Source: Protula sp. h YS-2021
Taxonomy: Eukaryota > Annelida > Polychaeta > Sabellida > Serpulidae
Direction of reading: 5' to 3'
NCBI GenBank assembly: GCA_949752745.1
Contig: OX457025.1
Span: forward strand, 94,135,304-94,199,303
Length of the DNA: 64,000 nt
Positions 29,403-41,199 of this stretch are shown here, one piece after another (position 1 is the stretch's first letter; each line of letters begins with the position of its first letter). The position numbers and the translations under genes were made by a program. A model generated the notes under the pieces. The model did no database searches. It saw only the letters and a list, made by a program, of their open reading frames with translations, and was not told where the DNA came from.

Positions 29403-29476
29403 TAACACTTAGCTCAATAAGAAGACAGCTATTTCAGTAATCTCAAGGTCACGTGTTCGAATCCAGTTGGTGTGCT
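29403..29476 (+). repeat. tRNA-like segment, possible SINE head
   Basis: ACTTAGCTCAATAAGAAG resembles a pol III A box and CACGTGTTCGAATCC a B box, at tRNA-like spacing. The acceptor stem does not pair, so a functional tRNA is not supported. Confidence 0.3.
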
Positions 29477-29654
29477 CTAACGTCTTTACATTTTCAAGCC
29501 AACTTGTCTCGTTGATGCTCTTCGTCATTCCATTTTTAAGTGCTCAATAACAGAAACAACAATGACAACGACAATAGCAACAGCATCGACAGCTGCAACC
29601 CTATAAACATATAGAACTGTAAATATAGTTTATTTATTTGATGTTGTGACGTTT

Positions 29655-31195
29655 AGAAGGAAACGTGTATCAGTGCAATCATTGTCCGAAATCGTATGAT
29701 TGGCAAGACAGTTTGAAAAGACACGTTAAACACAAACACACATCGCTACAAAGCTCTTGCAGCACAAACGAACAACCCGTGGAGAAAGCAAAAGTGGAAG
29801 CAGGTATGCAAAATCAAAGGTACCAGTGAAGTTCCAGCATCCGGTTATAATGGCAGTGTCTGGACCTACATGACGTGGTTGGTAAAAGATATTCTTCAGC
29901 AAGGCAAAATTGTTTCATTCCCTGATCGAATTGTACACTTATAAATGCTGGCCGCCACTGTATGAGGACATGAAGGAAAACATCTCAAATACAGAATTTT
30001 TTCAAAGCATACCTTATAATCTCGACCAAGATTCATTCCTTCATGTCAACAAAGTCAAAATGGTCATATTGGATGATATGATGTCTACCACTGCTGTTGA
30101 CCCCCAAATCGCAAACTTATTTACTTAAGTGTTATCAACCTGACACAATTTGTTTCATCCTGGAAAGATTGCAGTGGCTCAGACGCAATACTCATTACAT
30201 GATCATTTTTAAATCTGTCATGAGTCAAAATCAAGTACGAATCCTTGGAACTTTTATCCTTCCAGAACGACTAGATCAGTGTCTACGAATATGCAATGAG
30301 GCAACGGAAAAACCTCATAGATAAATTGTTATTTGCCAAGACCCCCGATGAATATCTGTATTTTATTGTGGTGACTGTGATTATACTCGCGAAGCTGAAA
30401 AAAATGTTTGATACGCATATATGTGAAGAATTCACTAACGCTTGGCACGCAAGCGCGCCAGAGGAACCATCAACTGCTCTTCTTTTGTCTACAGAACGTA
30501 AAGGCGACGACATGGCTCAGGCAACAGAAGAAAAATACCACTTATGCATAGAATATGGGGCTTTATAACAACCCTGGGTCATTATTCAAACACATAAAAA
30601 GCTATGGTGAATAGAAGGACGACGACACCAAATCTAAGAGACGTTCGCAAAGCGGTTCTGTTTGCATTGGCATGGTTCAGGATGTTTATGATGATAATGA
30701 CGAAGAATTTCAGAAGAAGAAAGTTCTGAAGAACAAAGCATAGAAGATGCACGAGAAAGAGCTACTGAGGATCTTTGACCTTTGTACAAGCGTCGGTTAC
30801 AAAGGCTGTTTTTTGTTCTGTTCTGATATTCTCCCCGGCTATCAAAGAGTTAACGTTTTAACACATATTAGGAAATTGTCATTACTATGTGGAAGATAAA
30901 AATACAGCTACCGAAAAGAAAACCCGTTCATTTCTTTGGTGACCTACTTTACCATGACAAAGAGGAGAGCGATGAGGAGGAAGACAGAATAATTAAGAGT
31001 GCAAACAAAGAAGATGAAAATCAGGAAAGCGATAATGATATTGCATGTAGTAATTTCGATATGACAGCACATAATCTTATTGAATTTGTCAATCGCCTCA
31101 CCAAAAAGCACAGAATATTCGCCATTTTAAAATTGACCGTGCTAGCTGCCCAGATGCATACCAGTTTTATTTTCTTGGTAATTTTACATACATGA
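29655..31195 (+). mobile_element. Second, decayed Polinton remnant (zinc finger, ATPase, zinc finger)
   Basis: It opens with a C2H2 finger (YQCNHCPKSYDWQDSLKRHV, C-x2-C-x12-H-x3-H). A broken packaging ATPase and a degenerate finger (YHLCIEYGALYNNPGSLFKH) follow. An acidic segment (EESDEEEDRI) lies in the 30,887-31,195 frame. It is opposite in orientation to, and clearly diverged from, the element at 1-12,764, so it is a separate and older insertion. Confidence 0.65.
29838..30360 (+). pseudogene. Polinton packaging ATPase, Walker A deleted
   Basis: Readable pieces in three frames: VIMAVSGPT then a small deletion that removes the Gly-Lys-Thr of Walker A; LVKDILQQGKIVSFPDRI; LHVNKVKMVILDDMMST with Walker B intact; RRNTHYMIIFKSVMSQNQV; and LLFAKTPDEYLYF. 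The order and spacing follow the intact ATPase at 4,190-4,849, which shares THYIILFKNP and SKPHGYLF at matching places. At least three frame changes make it nonfunctional. Confidence 0.75.
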
Positions 31196-32504
31196 AGCAT
31201 GAAGAATACTTCTTCCGTCTATCTGAGGAACAAGTCTTTTGTTGTAGACCTGTCCACGGCCTCTTCCAGAAAATACCAGTCATCTTCACCGCATACGTAT
31301 TAAATTTGCTGCATGAACAGTTCGTCGATGACAACACTGAAGTATTCCATTCATCTTCATTGAGATATACATCCAAAGTGAATAATTTGCCATCTGATTG
31401 TGTTTCCTGTTGTAGCGAGGTGCAACTTTGTCCCTTAAAGTACTTACTTTAATGCGTTGGCAGTCTTGAATGTACACCCTATTCGCTACCATTGGTGAAG
31501 GTTGATGACAGCACTGTACATTGTTTTAAAAAATGCCCACACTTTTTTCACCAAAGACTGTCCACTTTTCATTTCGGGAAATGCGAATTAACTTTCCATG
31601 CTCTCCAACTTCCACCTTCACTCAAGTTTATACCAAATGTAACAGCATTAGCATGAAAGTTTTCCATGTCTGTTCTCTTCAATTACAATGACCAATTGCA
31701 AAATGTGGGAGTTCATACACAAATATTACTACTGACCTATTATGACAACACCTCCACTCTGATTATATGATCTATTAATAACCTTAAGTCCCTGAGGTCA
31801 CCCTCTAAGCAAATAGGACTGTTCATGGTGAGAATAACAGGAGTAACTAGAAGCCACGCCACTCATTGGCTGACTTATTTATGTCATAGAACAGTCGAGA
31901 CAATAGGAGCCTGAAAAGAGAGCAACAGGGATCCAAACTGGAATGACCATGACTATGACGTTACACGAGACGTCACAATGGACGTCAAACAGAGAACAGG
32001 GATCGAAAATAGAATGACCTTGAATATCAACATTTTTTGTTTACGTAACATAAGGCGCCTTGTCCGTTTGCATAAAGTATGAGGCGAAAAAGGAACAATA
32101 AGGGTTCAAACAGAGATCTATAGCGATCCGACCAGTATTCTCATCTCTCATTGATTGACGTATTTATGACGTCATATCTTTGACGTCACCATATAAAGAA
32201 TAAGATCCTTCACGGTTCATTAACCGAGAACATTGGGGTCCCAAACTGAGAACAATAAGGATCGATACCGGAACACAGATTAGCACTCTGCTACCAATAG
32301 ACAGCTTTCCTTTATTCTTTAATAGCCGAAACTAATACCCAGGGCTCTGACGCTTTACGTTATGTTATTTTCTGAAATGGAAAATGACGAACTTAAAGGG
32401 TAAGGGACATACTTGTCATAGGATTGTAGCTCCTTAGCACAAGAATATACCGCCTTAAAACAAGTAATAGGTGTGTGCAGGGAACACGAACAATGTATGT
32501 AGAT
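31196..32504. other. Non-coding; possibly more of the decayed Polinton
   Basis: There are fragments of weak coding character up to about 31,800. Further on, repeated phrases such as GACGTCA and GAGAACAGGGATC at 31,930-32,260 suggest an old repeat. No gene is recognised. Confidence 0.3.
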
Positions 32505-33136
32505 TCCAAAATAACGCTGCGAAGCAGTGCTGCAAAAGCATGAACATTATATTGCATTCTCATCCTAAACTTGCTACTAAAGCATGTCATTATGTGCTAT
32601 AACTACTGTAAACATCACAATTTATCAAGAAAATGTGGTCTTTATCCATATATAAGTGTTGTTTGAGGTTAGAATTTAATGCCTGTTCAGTTCTGTATCA
32701 TAAAGACCTTCAACCTGTCACAAGTCATTGTAACCTTTATGACCAAAAGGCGTTTTGCTATAACGTTATCACACAGTGTTATTATGTACCCCTTCTACAA
32801 ACAGCCTGATAATTAGACATTTTATACAGACAAAAATGATGTAGTTTGCTGCCATAAATAAGGTAACATTTTAAGGAAGTTAATTGTGTAATTTCCCACA
32901 AGAAAGATACGCGATGCACTTGAATTGTGCCATGTTTAGCTTATAGTTTCATAAGTCGCGATGCCACAACTATTTCCTACAATCTTAGCAGAAAATATTT
33001 GCGTGTTTGATCCTAAAGGGTGAGTGTCAGTGTTTTTAAGATGTACGTAAATTTAACGACATTAATCAGATAACGACATTATATATGTGTATAAACCGCA
33101 GAGGTTTCAAACCTTTTGCTTCGTTAAAAAAGGGGC

Positions 33137-35845
33137 ATGATGGATAGCATTGTTTGCATTTGCTACGTGCTTTTCATTCTGGTTCTTAATGACGTAAGAT
33201 CATTAAGTATAAACGAAACTCTAAGAGAGCAACCTGTGGCAGGGGAAACCTATTTCGCCAGTGACAAACTTTTACAGAGTAGTGAGCCGAATATCTCTAA
33301 GTTCAAATCTGTGTTTACTTTACCCAAAAATGGAGTGAAAATACAAGGTTCCTTTGTTGAAATTTATCAGAAGCTTAAGGAATGTGAGCTCTCTGGAAAG
33401 CATGTGAATTCTCTAGTTTTGACGTTTAACGATTCGCCTTTACAACCACAAATCAATGGCGAATTTTTACGAAATCTCTCAAGCATTCGTTTGCCAGAAG
33501 TTAAAGAGCTGTGGTGGATAGTAGACTCTCGCTTTATGTTTGATGGAATACGGAATAATCACATTGATATTGATACTAACAATTTCAAATCATTAGAAAT
33601 TGTTCACTTTATATCTCTTAAAACAACGTCTTATTTAACATTTTCGAGAAAGTTTCTAGACGTGTTGTCTCAGCTGAAAGTTTTGGATATACAGAATTTT
33701 CAAATAGAATTATCTGCAAAGAATGATACAAATATTAGGACTCTTGGCAGCGAAACAATTGATTTGCCTTCATTGATTGCAAACTTGATGCTTTCTTCTC
33801 AAACTTACACCATTGATTTGGTGTTAGAAGTGCTTTCGCTGAGAGATATTATGTATACAATTTCGGTACCAAATAACGAAAACGTTACCATAGAGAAACA
33901 TCCACGTATATTCTATTGTCTACAATATTTATCAATTGTGTCGACAGTTGTATACTCGTTACCTTCAGCCTTACATGTAAGATGTCCGAACCTGCTTGTT
34001 CTGGATATATCTCATAATTTGGAACTGATATCACGTGATGGCATCATAACTTATACCACATTCCTGAAAGAAAATTTACTATTCCATCCCAATTTACAGG
34101 TTTTCATCACTTCAAATGAATTCTCGTACAATAAACACTCTCTTAACACTGACATACCGATTTACAGCGAAATAGGCATAGGTGAGCTTGAAATGACAAT
34201 TGCTCTAGAAGAAAATGCTCGTTGCATGTCACATATTGATAGTAGTATATTTAAATACGACACAAAAGTGCAATGTGCTGTGGTAAAGTGTCTATTAGGG
34301 TTGTCTGCGCTGGATTGTAACAGAAAGTACATAATCATTGATCCAGATTGCTATGGCGGTATTCAGTTTCCAATTGCACCTAGGTTGAAAGAAATATATA
34401 TGGGAAATAATCTTTACAGTGACTTCGGTCTCGATGGCATTTTCGTTATAATCCTAGTTCGCATGTCTCATTTAATTGAAAACATGAATAGGTTACATCT
34501 TCCATATTGTTTTGTCCCCAATGAGTTGAAAAAACTAGACTTAACGTTTCATTCATTTGCAAATTGGGCAACCGAATATTCAACACCGTTTTCCGAAACA
34601 GGCCGTACTTTCAAAGGTTTGTCTAATCTTGAAGAAATTATAATGGATTATGTTCAAATTGAAAAGCAGTTTACCTTGAGCTTATTTTCAGAATATAGGC
34701 CACTGCCTTATTTAAAACACATCAGTCTTCGTGGAAACGCCCTGCTACTTTCTGAGGATTTTCAATTATGTCAGTATCTTAATTATCTAATTTCAATTGA
34801 TCTCTCGGAAAATAACATACAAGCATTACCTAGTCATATTTTCAAAAATTGTAAGAACGTAAAAATGGTGAATTTGTCTAACAATAAGATCCAAGTGTTG
34901 CCCTCTGAGGTGCACAGTTTCATGAAGTATGCCGACATGTCGTTAGATTTAACAGGTAATCCACTATCTTGTGAATGTCACCCTGATGCTATAGAAACCA
35001 TCTCTTATTTTCATAGGCATTCATATAAATATAAAGGTTTTAATAATTACATGTGTTTTGGGTTAACCAATCAAAATCTGATAGCACATATTGATATTGA
35101 TGATCATAAAAAGGGGTGCCGGGGATGGTTGTTAAAAGATATAATTATGTTGTGCGTATTTACAAGTGTCTCGACTTTGCTTTTGGTCATTATTGTGCTA
35201 TTGTCCTATAAGTATAGATATCGATTAATCATGCGATTGTACCAACTTAAACGAGTCTTTGGTTGTTGTCAAAAGGTAAACCGGCTGAAAAATACATTCA
35301 GATATGAAGTGTTTTTATCATATAGCCATGCGGATCGCTTATGGGTGCATGATGTTCTCAGACCACGTCTGGAAGATCTGCATGGGATATCATGTTGTAT
35401 TCACTACAGAGATTTTCCAGCCACTGGGGCTGTTTCAGATGTGATCTGCCAATACATGAGGGTCAGTAGATATATCCTTGTCATTATAAGCAAATACTCA
35501 ATTCATAAAAAATGGCCGGCATATGAACTCGAACATGCCCAGGAGCTAGCTAGGAGAGAAGGCAAGAAGGTTTTCTATATAAAGTTGGGTGATTTGGGTC
35601 ACAATATCACCCGTGAAGTTAGCCAGGTTCTTGATTCTGAAATCTATCTTGAATGGCCAGAAGATGTGTGTAACGAGAGAAAAGTGAATTATTTGTTTGA
35701 TAAATTAGTAGCGGGAATTCGGGGAGAACAGCTCTGCGGGAACTGTTGGCACGCTCCTAAACCTTCGTCCAGACGCATGCCTCGATTTGATGACCAAAGC
35801 GTAGAACTGACAAGGTATACTCGTGACTACTTCGAAGAAATCTGA
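33137..35845 (+). CDS. Toll-like receptor, copy A (intron-less)
   Basis: A 902-residue type I receptor: signal peptide (residues 1-23, ICYVLFILVLNDV), an ectodomain with irregular leucine-rich repeats (clearest at about 545-610, LISIDLSENNIQALP), and an LRR C-terminal Cys cap at about 611-660 (CECHPD to KKGCRGW). One transmembrane helix lies at about 668-691, with a basic juxtamembrane segment and a TIR domain from about 721 to 860. TIR box 1 is YEVFLSYSHADRLW, the BB loop is YRDFPATGAVSD and the box 3 region is EIYLEWPED. The BB loop has Pro-Ala-Thr-Gly where most TLRs have Pro-Gly. By family knowledge it senses ligands outside the cell and signals through MyD88-type adaptors. TATAAACC lies 40 bp upstream and AATAAA about 35 bp after the stop. 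Confidence 0.93.
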   Translation: MMDSIVCICYVLFILVLNDVRSLSINETLREQPVAGETYFASDKLLQSSEPNISKFKSVFTLPKNGVKIQGSFVEIYQKLKECELSGKHVNSLVLTFNDSPLQPQINGEFLRNLSSIRLPEVKELWWIVDSRFMFDGIRNNHIDIDTNNFKSLEIVHFISLKTTSYLTFSRKFLDVLSQLKVLDIQNFQIELSAKNDTNIRTLGSETIDLPSLIANLMLSSQTYTIDLVLEVLSLRDIMYTISVPNNENVTIEKHPRIFYCLQYLSIVSTVVYSLPSALHVRCPNLLVLDISHNLELISRDGIITYTTFLKENLLFHPNLQVFITSNEFSYNKHSLNTDIPIYSEIGIGELEMTIALEENARCMSHIDSSIFKYDTKVQCAVVKCLLGLSALDCNRKYIIIDPDCYGGIQFPIAPRLKEIYMGNNLYSDFGLDGIFVIILVRMSHLIENMNRLHLPYCFVPNELKKLDLTFHSFANWATEYSTPFSETGRTFKGLSNLEEIIMDYVQIEKQFTLSLFSEYRPLPYLKHISLRGNALLLSEDFQLCQYLNYLISIDLSENNIQALPSHIFKNCKNVKMVNLSNNKIQVLPSEVHSFMKYADMSLDLTGNPLSCECHPDAIETISYFHRHSYKYKGFNNYMCFGLTNQNLIAHIDIDDHKKGCRGWLLKDIIMLCVFTSVSTLLLVIIVLLSYKYRYRLIMRLYQLKRVFGCCQKVNRLKNTFRYEVFLSYSHADRLWVHDVLRPRLEDLHGISCCIHYRDFPATGAVSDVICQYMRVSRYILVIISKYSIHKKWPAYELEHAQELARREGKKVFYIKLGDLGHNITREVSQVLDSEIYLEWPEDVCNERKVNYLFDKLVAGIRGEQLCGNCWHAPKPSSRRMPRFDDQSVELTRYTRDYFEEI

Positions 35846-38589
35846 TGTTCGAATTTATGTCGACGACAGTTAGAAATTAATAAAATAAAATAAATCTCTT
35901 AATCTATTAGTGTAAATTGTAAGCATAGGATACAAATGATTAGAGGGATACAAATTAATACAGAATGCATAACGTTTGGACGATATCACGTCTGTGTTTG
36001 ATGGATTTATGTTTAAATTTTTAGTTATAACTAATGATAACGTAACAAATTTTAAACTAATTTATGTAATCAATCATATTTTGTGAGATTAAACTTGCTT
36101 TATTGAAGCGTTCGTACACTAATGCCTTCATTTTGAACAATATAACTTGGCACAGTATTCAGCATGCCTTGGCCAGGAAGCAACCCTTGTTGAAATACAA
36201 ATGCCTTTAGATGTAAGTGATTGGGTGTTTCAAGATGACCCAACATCATCTTCACTTGAAGCTTTTTATACAGCTTGCACAGCGTTGCACATATGTTTAT
36301 AGTGACTTTGAAACTATTTTGTCGTCATTTTTGCAATGACTTCATAAAGAAGTCCGAAATTACTGGCTTAGGTTTTCCGAGAGTCCGGTTATGTTACAGT
36401 TAGTGTCTTACTATGCAGAATATATCAAATTTTTCTTTTTCTGAACATATATAAATTCAAAAAATATGTAAAATATAAAGAAATTGGTATGATTTTGTGG
36501 TATTCATTTTGTATAAATTGTATAAACTGAGTAGACGTAAACTAAACAACTTTCTTTTGTTGCTGCATAGGAAAGCAATGCTTGAGAGACACTAGATCGA
36601 CGTTAAATACGCGTCGCAGCCTGATGTTGAATAAATGTCGAATTTCGATTTATAAATGAAGCTAAAACCACATAGACGTATTCTTCTTCTTCTTCTTCTT
36701 CTTATTATTATTATTATAATTATTACTATTATTATCAATATTATTAATAGTATTATTATCTTGAAAAATTCTTGGAGTATAGTGTCTGTTAGCGAACTAC
36801 ATTCTGAAAGGTTAACGAAATAAAAAAGAGCAAATAGCCTGTTTCAAAATTCGACTGAAAAATCTCTTCGTTTATAAACACACATAACAATAATACAAAT
36901 AAGAAATTATAAACTTTTAAAGAAAATCAAAACCAATATTCTACTTTTGAAATCTTAAATTACGACTAAAATCGTAATTTATAACGTCTCATTAAGCTCC
37001 GGTCCATTCAGAGTAATAATACATAAAATCTGTTAGAAGAACGGTTGCCATTGCTATTATCGAGGCAGGAAAACACCGCAGCAGACCGTTGTGGGAATAA
37101 ATGTGTCATGAACTTTTGTATTTGCGCTTCAGAGGTTTGCCTTTGCTTTTCTAGAAACATTTCAGCAGAAACTAAACATCAAAAAGGTTTAATATCAAAT
37201 TGTTACTGTGCAACAATTTAGCTAAAAGGGAAGCAAGTATGTTAGGCCAACTAAATTTGAATATAATCTAAAAAGAGATTAAAGAACGGCTTGGTCCTTT
37301 TTCATAAAAATCTGAATGAGAAATGAAAATTTTCTTTCAATATTTAGGTAATACCACGAATTCTTTGTTGTACCAGATGATCTGGATACAACAGGTTTCC
37401 CTATCAAAGCACTTTCTCTGTAATAAACATCTGACACCTCTATCAACACCACCAGGTGTGCTTGTAAAGGTGTACTGAGTGACACTTCGTATGAATTGGA
37501 TATAAGCTTCCTTAGCATGACATCCAATTAGATATAGTTTCTCTTTGGGGGAGTGGGTGAAGAGTGCTCTGATTATCATTCATTGTTAATTTAACATTCT
37601 GGTTGTTTCTTCCTTTAATGCAAGGCCAATATCGACAGAATTCTTTCGATGTTTTTTTTTTCTTTCCAAATGTCTATATCAAGACTATTCTTTTCATTTG
37701 CATAAACTTAAACAAAAACTTCGCAGATTAACAGAGGGCGATGAAATCATTTCTGTTTTAACATAACAACAAAAAAACATAAAAGAAAAATAAAAAATTG
37801 AAAGAGATGCTTGATACTGATCACACGAGTATTCTACTAGTCAATCATATGCCTGTGCTAGTCACAAGGTTATTAGACCAGTCTATCAAGCACCAGCGGC
37901 AGCCCCGAAACCATTGAACTATCTGTATTAGACATCTGTGCTTGCCACAAGACAACGACACTAAGGTATCAGATGACCAGGCAAGTTATCAGACCACTGG
38001 ACTAACGCATGAGATGACCAAGCTAGTTGTAAAACCACTTGACTAGTACATCAGACTTGATTTAGTCACGAGACTAGCCCACGAGTCAATTCGACATTTG
38101 CGTAAATAAAGAGACGACTAGTCTGGCACAAAAGTCAACTGTTCTAGTCATGAGACTGCCAGACTATTACTTACCATCATTATACTAGTCATGTGACTAC
38201 TTAAGTAGTTATTGGGCTAGAGTCAATACTTGGCACTTTTGCAGCCACACCTGGGGAATTGATTAAAAAGTTAATGTTTAAAAACAGAGGCATGTAGTCC
38301 GATAATACATACCATTACTTTGATCTTTGCCGTTTATACTTTCTTCACATCAACATGACATTTATTAACCTTCTCATTTTATGTGAAATAAAGTTACATT
38401 ATCGACAAGAAGGTTAATTAAATGAGATAAAAACACTAGTCTATTTGCAAGTCTATAATAGCGTACAATTCGTTTAAGTCGAAAGGGATACGTTAACCGG
38501 CTTAAATTAAACCGTGGGGAGGGGTTCCAATGTAAAATAGTGAGGCATATTCCAACAAACTACCGACCAACGGACTGTCATTAAAACAC

Positions 38590-38940
38590 TCTCTTCCAGT
38601 TCACTGCTGATGCCATAACACACACTTCCGGTAAGAGATCTCCTGCGTTAGTTTGAAAGATGTGTAAAAGAAGCAAACTTCTGTGTTCTATTTCAACGCA
38701 GTAACGCAATGCGGTGAAAACTACTTCTCAGCATCAATGCCTACCATAGAACTTGCCAATGTAGTCCTATTCAGGATTTTAGTCTTTAATTTACTAGCAA
38801 TTTGTATGAACCTAGTTCTGGCCAATCCGGGGAAATGTTTGTGCTACAATCTTTTGACACTGTGCCTATTTCCGAAAAGTCAGTCTTGGTCCGCCTTGTG
38901 TTCACATTCATATCTGGTGCTCCAATCTGTCATGCAATAA
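38590..38940 (-). pseudogene. Truncated copy of the 331-residue gene at 52,249-53,244
   Basis: It aligns with the N-terminal half of that gene (52,787-53,244): shared landmarks are the CTCTTCC-GGTTCACTGCTG stretch, ACACACTTCCGGTA, AGAAGCAAACTT, GCGGTGAAAACT and CCAATCC-GG. The C-terminal half is gone, because sequence matching 50,350 of unit B is joined directly to sequence matching 52,786. A further internal deletion of about 110 bp and frame changes destroy the reading frame. The start region (GATATGAATG on the opposite strand) persists. Confidence 0.75.
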
Positions 38941-39221
38941 GAAAGTACTTTTAAGTCCGTAAATAAAATTTACAGAAAGTCTAATATTCATAAGAAGATG
39001 CCAGCGCCGAATTCTGCTTTGCAGCCACACGGATTAAAAACAAGAGTTCGTGTGACGTCACAAAGATGAAGAGGTTTACTTTTTATATTCGACAGTTTAT
39101 CTCTGTCTTAACCCAACAGGTCAACGACATGTGATTCAGGTTTGATTAGTAAGCTTTTTCAACCTGCTGCAATTAACCATACATTATTTCTCTCATTGTC
39201 TTTCTGTCTCTTTCTCTCCAT

Positions 39222-39227
<6 letters not shown>

Positions 39228-39311
<84 letters not shown>

Positions 39312-39322
39312 TCCTATCTCTC
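39228..39322. repeat. (TC)n microsatellite, unit A
   Basis: About 45 TC dinucleotides with interruptions. It is positionally equivalent to the longer tract at 53,467-53,638. Confidence 0.95.
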
Positions 39323-41199
39323 TTTCTCCTCAGGAAAATAACAAAACATAGAGGCACATTTCTGCATGGCCATAGCAAAAAACATGAGACAAATGGTAAT
39401 ACTACAAAACGGAGTCCTTAAAACTAGTCCTTTTGTTGACAAGGGGGCTATGTTATTTTCTTTGTTGTTCCGCAAGTATGCTCCGGTAATTTTAACTGAA
39501 GTTTATCACGTAAATGAATTGGAGATGGTACTTGGGATTAAATATTAGCCGTCGTTCTGAAATAATGGGTATATTGTTGGCCTTGAAATACGTCACACAA
39601 ACAGATATTTTCTCTGTTTCTATGTCTTCTATGTTCTTAAAAACAGGATAAAGATCACTAGGAGTATTGTCATGTATAACAAGATATCTGATGTGTTTCA
39701 GAAGTTTCTGCATAAATGCCAGCACTGTCTCCTTACTCCCACACCCACATGACATGTCTTACAGGGTCCGTTCTGATGTGTTCGGTCCGCAACATTCGAG
39801 ATTTCCCAGTCTCGTTCCATAGTCTATTAGGTAGATTAATTACGAAAAAATAAAATTCATTTTTATATTAAAGCTCTTTTAAACATTGAAAATCCATTGT
39901 GTCTTAACTGTCCTATAAATTGCGCATGACAAATGAAAGTCAAGACCCTTGAGTGCCCGTAATGATCGTTCCCAGGCAAGTAAGTCAGAACGACAACGGC
40001 TGTACTTTTTCACATACCTGATTAATGTTTAAAAGTAATTATATTTGGCCAAGATGTTCTCATAAAATGCAGGGAGCACAAGAAAAGAAAAGAGATTCTT
40101 TTCTTCTTTTGTGTTTGCTGCAGAAAGAGAAAATATTGGCTGTTTCCAATGAACAAATTTAACACCTATCAGCAAAAATTGGCCCATTTGTTTGCACTCT
40201 GCAAAGCTTTAGAACAATTTATTATAGAATATTTACTGGTCTCATTGCACTAGAGCGACTTCTGAAAACAGTTACCCCAAAAACATTATCGCTTGATAGT
40301 TCACGAAATGTTGTAATCTCCGGCTACGAAATGCTTCCTCGTGGGCTGCGGTTGTCGAATCACTGTTCTGACAGTTTTGAGATAGTGGACATGGAATTTG
40401 TGTATTGTCAGTGTAATAAATAGCACCTGATTGATTGCTTACTGTAACCTATCCAGGTTTTTACTACACAAAAAGAAGAAAAAAAGAACAGAAAATATCT
40501 ACTGATCTCATTGCGATAGAGTGACTTCTGAAAACAGTAACCTAAAAATATCTCTGGATATGCCACTGTTTTAATATTTAAAATATTTAAAATTTCGACT
40601 GAAAAATGCTTCCTCTGGCGCGGGATTGGTAAATCACTGGTCTGACCTTGTCTGACGAGATTAGAGCAAAATATATTTACCATTGATATTCAAAAAAATT
40701 GTTCGTGGTTTCTAAAATTTCATTCCAGCTTTGAAATATTGGACATGGAATTTCTGATATCATCAGTTTAATAAATGACATCTAAATTATCGTTTTTGGC
40801 AATCTATCTAGTTTTTCAGCCCAGAAAGAAGAAAAACAGGATGGTTGATATCTTGAACTAATTCACTAACAGCTGGCTATCTAAACAGAAGAATCCTGGA
40901 CTAAACGGAAATGAACACATACAGAGCTACTGTGCATGTATATTTCGAATAATACAAATAGGAAAAACTTACGGTGTGTTTTTTCTGTTAACCCTAGAAA
41001 GGTTCCGGTCATCGGTGATTTCGCAAAGAAGATTGATGTGATATTGCGTTGCGCACCTTAACAATTAACGTCGTAATCGTGTTATTGAGACATTGTGGCC
41101 GTCAAATGACTGCCTCTTTTGAAAACACTCGAAAAAGCTTCACCTTCTCTCAAACCATCCTTAAAATAATATCAAATTTGAGACTTCGCAACATATTAG

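Larger units (their letters stand above)
32505..41160 (+). repeat. Segmental duplication, left unit (A)
   Basis: Collinear with 43,575-55,440: promoter region, TLR gene, AT-rich 3' spacer with CTAGTC-type phrases, fragment of a minus-strand gene, CT microsatellite and trailing sequence. It is shorter than unit B because of deletions and lack of minisatellite expansion. The spacer between coding parts holds no other gene. Confidence 0.85.

Noticed and set aside
29403..29476. Functional tRNA gene
   Set aside because: A- and B-box-like sequences are present but the acceptor and anticodon stems do not pair.
31196..31800. Capsid-like fragments of the second Polinton
   Set aside because: Short frames in several phases without recognisable capsid motifs; left as undefined sequence.
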